A stretch of 51,428 bases of DNA from an uncultured Methanomicrobiales archaeon (lineage in GTDB: Archaea; Thermoplasmatota; Thermoplasmata; Methanomassiliicoccales; Methanomethylophilaceae). The stretch covers positions 1-51,428 of the forward strand of contig CALAVG010000074.1 in the NCBI GenBank assembly GCA_937892275.1. The letters are read 5' to 3'. The position numbers and the translations under genes were made by a program. Below the pieces are notes generated by a model. The model saw only the letters and a list, made by a program, of their open reading frames with translations. It was not told the origin of the DNA and searched no databases. Positions 35,261-43,565 of this stretch are shown here, piece by piece; position 1 is the first letter of the stretch; each line of letters starts with the position of its first letter.

Positions 35261-36127
35261 TCAGAAGATCTTAACCTTCTCGTTAGAAACGTTGCAGTAC
35301 TCTGCGGATCCGCCTTCGAGGGTGAAGAATCCGAGGGTCCATCCCATCTGCTTGTACATCGCAACGAGGTCGGGCATGACCTTCTCGACGAACTGCATGA
35401 GCCTGGGGTCGTCGCTGAATGTGGCCTTTCCGTCCCAGCGGATGAAGTCAGCACCGATCGATGCGAGGATCTCGCACTTGGGGTTGGCCTGGAGCTGCTT
35501 GTAGACGTCCTTGAATGTTCCGACTCCGAAGTAGATCTTTCCGTCAAGGGGGATCTTGAGTCCGAGGACCCTCATCCTGGGCTGGTCGCCGTAGGTGGTC
35601 GCAAGGGTGAAGGATCCGGCGTTCTCGAGGAATCCGTTGATGTACTGCATGGGGGTGATCTCGATCTTGAGGGGCTCGATGAGCTGCTTGATCCACTCCT
35701 TCTCCTTCTCGGAGACGTCCCTGTCGATGGAGCAGACGAGGAGACAGAGCATGACGATGTCGTCCTTGATCTCGTCGTTCACGAGTCCGATGATGTCGAC
35801 CATCTTGTCGATGACGTTCTTGAGCGTGTCGGGCCTGTTGAGTCCCATGGAGTTGAACATCTTGACCGCGTCGTTGTATGTGACGGACTTTCCGGCGATG
35901 TGATCGAACATGGGCTTGAGGAGCTTGAATTCGTCCTTTGCGAGGTTTCCGTCCGCAGCCGCGGCGGCAAGGATGAACTCCATGTATGCGGCTACTCCGT
36001 CCTTTCCGTCGAAGGTCAGCGCGGAGAGTTTCGAGATGACATCCACGGATTTCTGGTTGAACAGCTGTGCGAACTGCTCGCGATCCATTGTCTCGAGCTT
36101 CTGGCAGAGTGTATCGAATTTACTCAT
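35261..36127 (-). CDS. TerB-like domain fused to a flavin-binding split barrel (PNPOx-like)
   Basis: This 288-residue protein appears to join two domains. Residues 1-150 resemble TerB (YMEFILAAAAADGNLAKDEFKLLKPMF, then VMLCLLVCSIDRDVSEKEKEWIKQL, two acidic-helix repeats). Residues 165-288 match the pyridoxamine 5'-phosphate oxidase-like FMN-binding barrel (SFTLATTYGDQPRMRVLGL, GKIYFGVGTFKDVYKQLQANPKCEI, WDGKATFSDDP). Codon use is strongly biased to favoured codons, implying high expression. A GTTAAAAAC box lies 26 nt before the ATG. A GC stretch plus T run follows the stop. It is probably a flavin or F420-type redox protein; the substrate is unknown. Confidence 0.8.
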   Translation of the reverse strand: MSKFDTLCQKLETMDREQFAQLFNQKSVDVISKLSALTFDGKDGVAAYMEFILAAAAADGNLAKDEFKLLKPMFDHIAGKSVTYNDAVKMFNSMGLNRPDTLKNVIDKMVDIIGLVNDEIKDDIVMLCLLVCSIDRDVSEKEKEWIKQLIEPLKIEITPMQYINGFLENAGSFTLATTYGDQPRMRVLGLKIPLDGKIYFGVGTFKDVYKQLQANPKCEILASIGADFIRWDGKATFSDDPRLMQFVEKVMPDLVAMYKQMGWTLGFFTLEGGSAEYCNVSNEKVKIF

Positions 36128-36418
36128 GAGCGACGGAATTGAAGTCTTGTTTTTAACTATTGTCCATGATGGTCGGAATGATTGGAAGGTGTGATGTATT
36201 CACACCAATCCTGAACGGGGTGTCTGGGGTGATAGTATAAATCATCTAGACGTATTGTCGGCGTTAATTGCCTGATGGCACTAAGGTGAAGATAGGTGGA
36301 CACCGCAGCTTTGATAGTACTGATATTCGAATCATTATTGTTCTTGGCATTGCTGACAGCAATATAATACCCTCTGAGGAAAGGGGAGTACAGGGTAATA
36401 CGCACTGCGGTATTCATT
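36128..36418. other. Intergenic region with a 7-5-7 palindrome
   Basis: GGTGTGA-TGTAT-TCACACC (36189-36207) is a perfect inverted repeat and sits about 60 bp upstream of the flavin-protein gene's start, beyond its TATA box. The rest holds short antisense and overlapping frames without coding character. From about 36368 an in-frame stretch leads into the metallophosphoesterase. Confidence 0.45.
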
Positions 36419-37423
36419 ATGAAGCTCTTCCTGATCCCCTTGTCCGCACTCCTGTGAATGAGTATACCTACACCGATCCCTTACGTGCACAGCACCCTCA
36501 TGTGCGCCCTGTACATCGCGTTGATCGGCGATGTGCTGGCAAGCATCATCGAATACGTCGTCCGCAGGGTGAAGACCATGGATGACGAGGGCAGCGAGGA
36601 GCGCCACATATTCAACTACAGGATCGGCGCACCCATGGCCCTGTTGCTGTGCGTCGCAGTATTGGCATCAGGAGTTGCCAATGCAGAGAACGTCATTGTC
36701 GACGAACACGAATGGCAGGTCGACGGTCTTGAACAATCACACACATTCGCTTTCGCTTCCGACCTTCACTCCGGCGATTCCCTCACCATGGGAGAGCTCA
36801 GGAGCTTCGTCGAACAGGTCAACGGATCCAAGGCCGAGTTCCTGATCCTGGGAGGGGACACGACCGATGAGCTGACATCATACAATGACATGGTCGAGAC
36901 GTTCAACATCCTGTCCACCGTCAAGGTCCCTGTGTACTACGTATATGGGAACCACGACAGGCAGCCCAGTGCGGATTACATCGGAGGACGTACTTATACA
37001 GACGAGCAGCTCAGGGATGCGATCGAGTCCGCTGGCATAACGATCCTGTCCGACGAATTCGTCAAGGTGGCTGATGATCTCGTTCTCCTCGGAAGGGAGG
37101 ACCTGAGCATCGATGCAAGGAAGGACTGGAAGGATCTGGAGAACCCGTACGATGGTGTGACTCTCATCGTCGCCGACCATCAGCCCTATGATGATAAGCA
37201 GTTGGAGGTCGAGGAATCCGCATTGCAGCTCTCCGGGCACACCCATGCCGGACAGGCATGGCCCCTGCAGTTCATCTACAGTACGTTAGCGCATCTCTGT
37301 GTGTTGGGAGAGTACGAGCACCCCCACACGCACCTCTATGTATCGCCCGGTGTCGGCGGATGGTCGCCGTCCTTCCGCAGCGAGGGACACAGTGGATGGG
37401 AACTCATCACGTTGACCCCTTGA
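36419..37423 (+). pseudogene. Membrane-anchored metallophosphoesterase, N-terminus interrupted by TGA
   Basis: The catalytic part is intact from the ATG at 36458 (321 residues). Two membrane helices come first (LMCALYIALIGDVLASIIEYVV, GAPMALLLCVAVLASGVANA). The calcineurin-like motifs are then FASDLHSG, LGGDTTDEL, YGNHDRQP, VADHQP and SGHTHAGQAWP, all with metal ligands present. Upstream and in the same frame, RTAVFIMKLFLIPLSALL reads as a further membrane helix, but a TGA (36455-36457) separates it from the ATG that follows directly. Related enzymes have extra N-terminal helices, so the gene may be truncated by this stop, or may simply start at 36458. Activity at the membrane is still possible. 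Confidence 0.6.
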
Positions 37424-37567
37424 AGGGTACAAATCCGAATTCAGAGGGATGGCAGGAATGGCCTTCCTCTGGATTCTTTTTCATTCAATACCAGTACGGT
37501 ATCTGGCGTTCGGTATCGTACCATACATCCAAATATCGTATATACTCACGACGCGGTCTCATCACTC

Positions 37568-37939
37568 ATGGGAAAATACGTTATCACCAAGACATCCAAC
37601 GAAGGATACAAGTTCAACCTGATTGCCAACAACCACGAGGTCATCGGTACATCACAGGTGTTCAAGTCCCTTCAGTCGGCAAAGAACAGCTGCGACTCCG
37701 TCAAGAGGTTCTGCAACTCGGACATCGAGGACCAGACCCTCCAGAACCCCGAGCCCAAGAAGTGCCCCAAGTGGGAGATCTACCTGGACAAGGCAGGAGA
37801 GTATAGATTCAGGCTCCTGGCATCCAACGGCGAGAACCTCCTGGCATCCGAAGGATACACATCCAAGGCCAGTGCCAAGAACGGTATCGAGTCCGTCAAG
37901 AAGAACTGTGAATCCGAGATCGAGGTCAAGGAGGAATGA
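37568..37939 (+). CDS. DUF1508 (YegP-like) tandem-repeat protein
   Basis: This 123-residue protein consists of two DUF1508/UPF0339 units: YVITKTSNEGYKFNLIANNH with QSAKNSCDSVKRFC, and WEIYLDKAGEYRFRLLASNG with SAKNGIESVKKNC. Each unit has the typical GxYRFxLxAxNG...SxxSxxxGIxSVKxN pattern. Related proteins are small and cytosolic, with no agreed function. CGTATATACTC lies 26 nt before the ATG, so the message should be leaderless. An imperfect GTACGGTATC...GGTATCGTAC pair lies upstream (about 37495-37525). A GC-rich hairpin and T run after the stop look like a terminator. Confidence 0.88.
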   Translation: MGKYVITKTSNEGYKFNLIANNHEVIGTSQVFKSLQSAKNSCDSVKRFCNSDIEDQTLQNPEPKKCPKWEIYLDKAGEYRFRLLASNGENLLASEGYTSKASAKNGIESVKKNCESEIEVKEE

Positions 37940-37944
37940 AATTA

Positions 37945-38000
37945 ATACCCGGTCCCGCCGACGGCCGGGCCGGATTCCTTTCCCGCTGATTTTTATACCC
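37945..38000 (+). terminator. Probable transcription end after the DUF1508 gene
   Basis: A GC-rich stretch able to fold (CCCGGTCCCGCC...GGCCGGGCC) is followed by TTCCTTTCCCGCTGATTTTTA. T-rich tracts end transcription in archaea; the hairpin adds support but is not required. Confidence 0.35.
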
Positions 38001-38084
38001 TGTTGCAAAGGGCACCCAAAATTAAAACTTCCAACTTTACGACCTGAACGCAACCCTAAATACCTCCGGATTTTCGAGGGAATC

Positions 38085-38237
38085 ATGACGGGATGCAAAT
38101 GCGAATACTGCGGATTCATGAACGATGACCTCAACCCTTTCAGTCGCTGCCTGCAATGCGGACAGCCGTTGGCAATGAGGTTCCGAATACCACCAAGAAC
38201 CAACATATCCAGCACCATCCGGGTCCGTCCGAATTAA
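38085..38237 (+). CDS. Small zinc-ribbon protein (50 aa)
   Basis: This short protein has four cysteines in two knuckles: CKCEYCG (CxxC at residues 6-9) and CLQCG. The positively charged tail (FRIPPRTNISSTIRVRPN) suggests nucleic-acid binding. CCTAAATACC lies 26 nt before the ATG, matching the spacing seen throughout this window, which supports real expression. The family is unknown; zinc binding is likely from the CxxC...CxxC layout. Confidence 0.65.
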   Translation: MTGCKCEYCGFMNDDLNPFSRCLQCGQPLAMRFRIPPRTNISSTIRVRPN

Positions 38238-38605
38238 GTGCTGATGAATAGTATTATATGTATTGACTAATTGCCTGTAGCATGGCCCAGCCTTTCATCA
38301 TATTTGTAAAGAGCCTTTAGTTCAGCGATATAGTTGCCTGACATCATCGCATAAATATGGTGGAATATGGCACGGAAGATTCCTTGTCCTGAGTGATCTG
38401 GCCGATTTGGATGCATTTGATCGTTCTTTCGGATCCGATGATGGTGCCCCATGTATTCTGGCCTATTGAGTATGGCAGAGTAGCATCTGTTAAATGTGTA
38501 GGTTGCACTCCAAAATCTTGAAATCTCGTACATTTTATAGTTTTAAAATCTTGAGAAACTGTACAAAATATTTGAAATTTCAGTGACCGCCCGTGTTTCA
38601 AGGGG
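38238..38605. other. Gene-poor stretch with repeated boxes
   Basis: Leftward frames here (38267-38601) have no recognisable family and poor coding character. Two near-identical boxes, AAAATCTTGA-(A/G)-A(T/A)(C/A)-(T/C)-GTACA, start at 38512 and 38545 (33 bp apart). Confidence 0.35.
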
Positions 38606-38620
38606 TCACTGAAATTTCAA
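38572..38620. repeat. Long perfect inverted repeat (17-bp arms)
   Basis: TTGAAATTTCAGTGACC (38572-38588) and its exact reverse complement (38604-38620) are separated by 15 bases. The right arm overlaps the last codons of the small membrane protein that follows. It could be a hairpin in RNA, an operator, or the fused ends of a lost element. Confidence 0.6.
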
Positions 38621-38767
38621 GACGACTATGCTTGATATTAGCATGTACATCGATGCAAGGCTCAGCCTGTGAAGGACACCGTTGTTGAACAGTATGGATC
38701 GGACGCACGCGACGGTGAAGAGTGTCACGATGATGAGACCCACATACTGGTGGTGCCTTATCTTCAT
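38606..38767 (-). CDS. Small membrane protein (53 aa)
   Basis: The frame starts MKIRHHQYVGLIIVTLFTVA and encodes two hydrophobic segments (about residues 9-25 and 38-51) with a basic start. An ACATATT box is centred about 26 nt before the ATG. The stop lies inside the long inverted repeat, so the natural end of the gene could have been changed by whatever created that repeat. No family is recognised. Confidence 0.45.
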   Translation of the reverse strand: MKIRHHQYVGLIIVTLFTVACVRSILFNNGVLHRLSLASMYMLISSIVVLKFQ

Positions 38768-38858
38768 AGTTGCAGGTATTAGGTGTTACAATATGTAATT
38801 TGCCTTCTCTGACCCTTGCATCGAACCAATTATCTAATCCCACACGAATCCACCGGTC

Positions 38859-39695
38859 ATGAGCGAGAAGGTCCCCGTATACGACAACCACATTCACATG
38901 AGTCCCTCCGGGAGGAACGTGGATGCCCTACGGGAATACCAGACCGCAGGCGGAACAGGTCTGACTCTGGTGACGCTTCCACACAAGGAGGTCCCGATCA
39001 CATGCGGGGAGGACTTCGCCAGATCGTATGAGGTCACCTACAGCCTTGCGGATAAGGCCAAGGAGGCGACCAATCTGGAGATCAACATCGCCGTGGGCCC
39101 GTATCCGATACTTCTGATATCACTCGCTGAACAGTACGGTCTCGAGAGGGCCGAGGAGATCATGATGGAAGGCATGGACCTCGCCGCAAGGGATGTCGCC
39201 GAGGGACGCGCTTGCGCCATAGGCGAGATCGGAAGGCCCCATTTCCCGGTGGAGAAGGACATATGGGACGCATCCAACAGAGTTCTCTTGCACGGATTCG
39301 AACTGGCCAAGGAGAACGATGTGCCAGTCATAATCCATTGCGAGAACGAGGATGACACATATGAGTCTCTAGCATCCCTCGCCGACAAGGCGGGATTGGA
39401 CAGGGGACTCGTGGTGAAGCACTCGTCCCCTCCGTGGGTTACACCCGAGGAGACGCACGGTGTCATGCCGTCTATACCTGCATCCAAATCCAATCTGAAG
39501 GAGGCCATATCCAAAGGCACCGACAGGTTCATGATCGAGACCGATTACATCGACGATCCCGAGAAGCCTACGGCCATCATGGCCGTCACAACCGTACCGA
39601 AGAAGGTGGCCGCATGGGTCGCCAACGGGCAGGTCCCCATGGAATCGATTTATAGGATATGCAAGGATATACCCGATTCATTGTATCATCGCTGA
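38859..39695 (+). CDS. TatD-family metal-dependent hydrolase
   Basis: This 278-residue TIM-barrel amidohydrolase of the archaeal TatD group probably acts as a DNase or other phosphoesterase. Metal-binding residues are visible: YDNHIHMSP (HxH, residues 10-12), AIGEIGRPHFP (Glu), VIIHCEN (His), VVKHSSP (His) and MIETDYIDDP (Asp, last strand). No Shine-Dalgarno site is seen; an AATTATC box lies 26 nt before the ATG. It is followed ten bases later by a metallo-beta-lactamase-fold gene, likely in the same transcript. Confidence 0.9.
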   Translation: MSEKVPVYDNHIHMSPSGRNVDALREYQTAGGTGLTLVTLPHKEVPITCGEDFARSYEVTYSLADKAKEATNLEINIAVGPYPILLISLAEQYGLERAEEIMMEGMDLAARDVAEGRACAIGEIGRPHFPVEKDIWDASNRVLLHGFELAKENDVPVIIHCENEDDTYESLASLADKAGLDRGLVVKHSSPPWVTPEETHGVMPSIPASKSNLKEAISKGTDRFMIETDYIDDPEKPTAIMAVTTVPKKVAAWVANGQVPMESIYRICKDIPDSLYHR

Positions 39696-39705
39696 GGTGA
39701 ATGAC

Positions 39706-40452
39706 ATGACCACGAGGATCACATGCGTCTACGACGAAGGCTCTCAGCCGAACACCAGTCTGATAGGTGCCAAAGGCACTTCCCTTCTCGTGGATACAGG
39801 TGAGAAGAAGGTCCTGTTCAACGTGGGCCTCCGCGACAGGTATCTTTCCCATAACATGGATTTCTTGGACATAGATCCCGAATCCATAGACGCCGTAGTC
39901 ATCTCCCAGAGCAACCCTTGCGCCTCGTCGGCGATCAACGGTCTCCTCAAGAGGAGGGAGAATCCCATAGACGTGTACTGTCCCGAAGGACTGTACGGCG
40001 AGAGGACTTTCCTCTCCAGGTCTCCAGGCATCACAGCGGAGAACAGGTACAAGGTAATTTTCCATCCCGTTGGTGCATGGCAGGAGATAGTGCCAGGTGT
40101 CGAGACCACACCCTTCTACAAGGACATCAGGGGATACGGGGAGACGTTCATGGTCGTCACCGACGGAACGAAGGTCGCCATTCTCAGCGGGCGCTGCTCA
40201 TGCTACCCCGATGCGCTCATCGCGGATGTGAAGGAGCACACCGGAAGGGACGTGAAGGCGTTCATCGGACCCGTCTGTCTCGAGAAGAGGAAGAAACCTG
40301 TTGCAGCAGCATATGCGGATATGCTCAAGGACATCCCCGATCTGTACGTGAACCACTGCGTCGGAAGGGATGGTATCGTCAACCTGAGGGTCAATTTAGG
40401 ACTGGAAGCGGTCAAGGACTTCTATGTCGGAGATGTGTACACCCTCAACTGA
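39706..40452 (+). CDS. Metallo-beta-lactamase-fold protein lacking the metal site
   Basis: This 248-residue protein follows the MBL-fold family close to dihydropterin ribofuranosylaminobenzene phosphate synthase: TSLLVDTGEKKVLFNVGL, then IDPESIDAVVISQSNPCASSAINGLL, a VAILSGRCSCYPDALIADV segment, and NHCVGRDG near the end. The catalytic SHGHYDHTGG motif is replaced by SQSNPCASSA, the Asp of FDTG by Asn, and the GCSH histidine by a cysteine, so it cannot bind the usual metals. It is likely a structural or regulatory relative. The ATG at 39706 has GAGGTG 7 nt upstream; a GTG at 39697 is rejected. It follows the TatD gene. Confidence 0.82.
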   Translation: MTTRITCVYDEGSQPNTSLIGAKGTSLLVDTGEKKVLFNVGLRDRYLSHNMDFLDIDPESIDAVVISQSNPCASSAINGLLKRRENPIDVYCPEGLYGERTFLSRSPGITAENRYKVIFHPVGAWQEIVPGVETTPFYKDIRGYGETFMVVTDGTKVAILSGRCSCYPDALIADVKEHTGRDVKAFIGPVCLEKRKKPVAAAYADMLKDIPDLYVNHCVGRDGIVNLRVNLGLEAVKDFYVGDVYTLN

Positions 40453-40559
40453 GGAACGATCTTAGCGACCAACCGAGAATTATGGGATTCAACCGTTTTT
40501 CCTATCGATCGGAGTGGACCTCTTAAATACAGGGACATTCAGTCGCCGATTGTGATAAC

Positions 40560-41453
40560 ATGGCTGCATGGCACGCTAGAACAGCACTGATGTTCGTTGC
40601 GATGACAGGTATACTCGTAGCTCTGGGATCCGTCATAGGATACATCTTCAAGAATACCTGGACCGGGTTCTACATAATGCTCGGCATATCGCTGATGATT
40701 ACGTTCGTCTCATACTTCTTCTCCAAGAAGATGGCCCTTGCCGCTAACAAGGTTCACCTGGTAACCCGCGAGGAGGAGCCCAGGCTCTACAATACCGTCG
40801 AGAGGCTCGCCAACAAGGCAGGCCTTCCCATGCCCGAGGTAGGGGTGTCCGAGGTACCTATGCCAAACGCATTCGCTACCGGACGCGGCCCCAAGGATGC
40901 CGCTGTCGTTGCCACAAGACCTCTGCTCCACATGCTCAACGATGAGGAGCTCGAAGGAGTGCTGGCACACGAACTATCCCACGTGAAGAACAGGGATATC
41001 CTCGTCATGTCCTTCGCATCCGCGATGGCATCGATGATCTCGTTCGTCACCAGAATGGCTGTATGGTCCTCCATATTCAGCGGGGACAACAGGGACGGAG
41101 CGGGTCTCGCAATCGCGATCCTTGCTGATCTCACACTCCCATTCGCCGCTATGCTCGTACAGCTCGGTATCTCCAGGAACCGCGAGTACCTCGCGGACGA
41201 ATCAGGAGCGAGGCTCACGGGAAAGCCCATGGCCCTGGCAAGCGCCCTGACCACTCTGGAGAGGGGATGCTCATCATCTCAGAACACGTATGACAACCCT
41301 TCCTGCGCCAACATGTGGATCTCCGATCCTTACGGCAAGAAGAGGTCGCTGTCGTTCTCTGCACTGTTCAGGACACACCCCTCGACTGAGGACCGTGTCG
41401 CCAGGCTGAAGAAGCTGGATGAGGAGCTCAACGGGACCCGTCACTTTTACTGA
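40560..41453 (+). CDS. htpX: HtpX-type membrane zinc metalloprotease (M48)
   Basis: This 297-residue HtpX homologue is a membrane protease for quality control of membrane proteins, with its active site facing the cytosol. N-terminal helices lie at residues 8-29 and 36-55. The zinc site is LAHELSHVKNRD (HEXXH, about residues 138-142) with the third ligand Glu in SRNREYLADESGARL. Two more membrane segments follow the HEXXH motif. A CTTAAATA box is seen upstream of the start. Its 3' end overlaps the convergent Hps-RraA gene by 7 bases. Confidence 0.93.
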   Translation: MAAWHARTALMFVAMTGILVALGSVIGYIFKNTWTGFYIMLGISLMITFVSYFFSKKMALAANKVHLVTREEEPRLYNTVERLANKAGLPMPEVGVSEVPMPNAFATGRGPKDAAVVATRPLLHMLNDEELEGVLAHELSHVKNRDILVMSFASAMASMISFVTRMAVWSSIFSGDNRDGAGLAIAILADLTLPFAAMLVQLGISRNREYLADESGARLTGKPMALASALTTLERGCSSSQNTYDNPSCANMWISDPYGKKRSLSFSALFRTHPSTEDRVARLKKLDEELNGTRHFY

Positions 41454-42739
41454 ACGGGTTCCCACTTAGACAATTCATTTACCTTCGAGAGAGTGGATCC
41501 GCGTCTGATCTCCTCTCTCGTACGGTTCTCTCTTTCGTGCACATCCAAGGAACGGTTCGCCACTTCCACGGCGACCTCCTTGGGCACGACTATGACACCG
41601 CTCTCGTCACCGATGATCCAATCCCCGGTACGGACCCTCTGTCCTCCGACCGTGACCTCGATACCTATGCCGCCGTAACCCTTAGGCTCTCCGGCGCAGG
41701 GGGCTACGGTCCTTGAGAATGACGGGAACTTCAGGTCCCTGATATCGTCGATGTCCCTTATGGCACCGTCGATGACGACTCCGTGCGCTCCCATGACCAT
41801 CGCAGAGCATGTGGCGAGCTCTCCCCATACCGCTACGGGTGCTCCTCCCACATCGATTACCAGGACATCCCCTTCCTTTACCCTGTCAATGGCCTCCACG
41901 GGTTTCGCCCAGTCTCCGTTTGTAGTCTGAACAGTGAGTGCACGTCCGACCATCCTCTGCCTGTGCTCAAGTGACTGGGGGACGATACCTATCATCACAC
42001 CCTGCTTGTGGAACGCATCGGATATGTTGCATGTGGATACCTTGGAGAATGCCTCGAAGAGCTCGTCCTCGGTGTACTTCTTGGAGATGCCGGCATCGAT
42101 CTTCGCTCCGGCGATCGCCTTCTTGACGTTCTCCGCAGCTCCTTTGATGTCATCTGTCTTGATGATCGCACCGCCGACGATGATGTCTGTTGCTCCCGCT
42201 TCGGCGTAGAGTCCCGCGTTCTCCGCGGTTATGCCTCCGGCGACCGCAACGGGGATGGATACCGTACTGACGATCTTCTTCAGGATATCGATGGGAGGTT
42301 CCTCTCCCTTCATCTGCGTGTCTATGCCCATGTGCAGACAGATGTAGGCGACTCCGAGCTTCTCGACCTCCTTGGCACGGGAGACCTTGTCCGGGACGTT
42401 GATCATGTCCACCATGACCTCCGATCCGTACTTCCTTCCGGCCATGACGGCCTCCTCGATCGTGGAATCCTCCGAAAGACCCAGCACGGTGACTATATCT
42501 GCACCTGACTTGGCCATGATCTCGACCTCGACCCCTCCGACGTCCATGGTCTTGGTGTCGGCGATGATCTTCCTGCCGGGGAACTCTCTGCGCAACGTGC
42601 GCACGGCCTCGGCTCCTTCGCTCTTGATCAGGGGTGTACCCACCTCGACCCAATCCGCTCCCCCGTCCACTGCCTCGTGGGCGATGATAACGGCTCTGTT
42701 CAGTTGCATCAGGTCCAAAGCGATCTGCAATACGGGCAT
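41447..42739 (-). CDS. 3-hexulose-6-phosphate synthase fused to RraA domain
   Basis: The 430-residue protein has two parts. Residues 1-210 are the TIM-barrel hexulose-6-phosphate synthase (LDLMQLNRAV, the IIADTKTMDVGGVEVEIM active-site segment, VAVAGGITAENAGLYAEAGATDIIVG). Residues 220-430 form an RraA-like domain (VSTCNISDAFHKQG, DVLVIDVGG, ATCSAMVMGAHGVVIDGAIR). In archaea the enzyme joins formaldehyde with ribulose 5-phosphate or, in reverse, supplies ribulose 5-phosphate for nucleotides. The RraA domain's task here is unknown. GTATATAC lies 26 nt before the ATG, directly behind a 20-bp palindrome. Confidence 0.93.
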   Translation of the reverse strand: MPVLQIALDLMQLNRAVIIAHEAVDGGADWVEVGTPLIKSEGAEAVRTLRREFPGRKIIADTKTMDVGGVEVEIMAKSGADIVTVLGLSEDSTIEEAVMAGRKYGSEVMVDMINVPDKVSRAKEVEKLGVAYICLHMGIDTQMKGEEPPIDILKKIVSTVSIPVAVAGGITAENAGLYAEAGATDIIVGGAIIKTDDIKGAAENVKKAIAGAKIDAGISKKYTEDELFEAFSKVSTCNISDAFHKQGVMIGIVPQSLEHRQRMVGRALTVQTTNGDWAKPVEAIDRVKEGDVLVIDVGGAPVAVWGELATCSAMVMGAHGVVIDGAIRDIDDIRDLKFPSFSRTVAPCAGEPKGYGGIGIEVTVGGQRVRTGDWIIGDESGVIVVPKEVAVEVANRSLDVHERENRTREEIRRGSTLSKVNELSKWEPVQ

Positions 42740-42762
42740 GTTCCTCGATTATCCTGTGTTCC

Positions 42763-42805
42763 GTATATACTGATTGGGTTCGGACCGGTCCGAACCAGTT
42801 CGAAC
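42763..42805 (-). promoter_or_regulatory. TATA box and 20-bp perfect palindrome before the Hps-RraA gene
   Basis: GTATATAC (42763-42770) lies 26 nt from the start codon. Behind it is a perfect 20-bp palindrome made of GGTTCGGACC and its reverse complement (42777-42796). A further GTTCGAAC (42798-42805) and CGGTCCG (42821-42827) repeat parts of it. The location upstream of TATA suits an activator or a factor controlling access to the promoter. Confidence 0.7.
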
Positions 42806-43085
42806 CATTTGATCATAAAGCGGTCCGACATTCATCGTCTCGGAAGGGCCTCGCGTTTTCAGCCATCTTTTTACCGATCCAGCTGGGTTATGGATTTCGT
42901 TCTGACGGAACGATAGTAAAACAGAATGCCACTCAGCTCGCCCGTCTATCATCACATTCAGCTCGATAAAACGATCATCATCGTGGCAGGACCTCTATCG
43001 GCGTCCTTCCTAAAAACATAATCCATCATAAGGAGGTTTTAAGAATGTGAACACATGATGGATATCCATCAGGAAGGTCCGTCAG
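42806..43085. other. Intergenic region with a 16-bp palindrome in the leader
   Basis: No gene is seen. Near the end, AAGGAGG (43031-43037) lies before a two-codon frame, ATG-TGA, at 43045-43050. The perfect palindrome TGATGGATATCCATCA (43056-43071) sits 15 bases before the next start codon and may be an operator or an mRNA hairpin controlling the phosphatase-fold/tsr3 pair. Confidence 0.4.
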
Positions 43086-43565
43086 ATGTTCGGTAAGAAG
43101 CTTGAGAAGAAGGTCCGCATCCTCTTCCTCGACAGGAAGAACGACTATGTATCGCAGATCGCGGAGTATTTCACCAATCAGTTCTACGACAACACCTACG
43201 AGGTGTACAGCGCCGGTTTCGAGCACGACATCATCGACTGCGACCTCATCTCTGTCATGTTCCAGAAGGGAGAGGACATGAGGAGGCAGATCGCCAAGGA
43301 TCTGAAGGACGATGAGCACCTGCCCAAGGACGACAACTACGATTACGTCATCTATCTGGAGCAGCCCATCTTCGACGAATTCTCAAAGAAATCCCCCTGG
43401 CAGGGACATCAGATCATCGCACCCATGAAGCTCAGGTCCGAGTTCACCGCCACCGACGATGCGGAGCTCTTCGACGAGTATTCCGCTGTGATGGAGCAGG
43501 TGAGGGACTGGGTGAAGGAGAACCTGAAGGATCCCGAGAACCTCAAGAAACTGGTATCGGCATGA
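43086..43565 (+). CDS. Low-molecular-weight phosphatase-fold protein without catalytic residues
   Basis: This 159-residue protein has the low-molecular-weight tyrosine phosphatase/arsenate reductase layout: RILFLDRKNDYVSQIAEYFTNQFY at the N-terminus, YEVYSAGFE, and DYVIYLEQPIFDEF in the middle. The P-loop CxxxxxR(S/T) is replaced by LDRKNDYVS, removing both the nucleophilic cysteine and the arginine, so phosphatase activity is unlikely. The ATG follows AGGAAGG. The stop overlaps the tsr3 start as ATGA, so the two proteins are made together. It may bind a phosphorylated ligand or serve as a partner protein. Confidence 0.7.
   Translation: MFGKKLEKKVRILFLDRKNDYVSQIAEYFTNQFYDNTYEVYSAGFEHDIIDCDLISVMFQKGEDMRRQIAKDLKDDEHLPKDDNYDYVIYLEQPIFDEFSKKSPWQGHQIIAPMKLRSEFTATDDAELFDEYSAVMEQVRDWVKENLKDPENLKKLVSA

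Noticed and set aside
38267..38601. Leftward open frames before the inverted repeat
   Set aside because: No family, poor composition, two competing frames, and no promoter at the expected distance.
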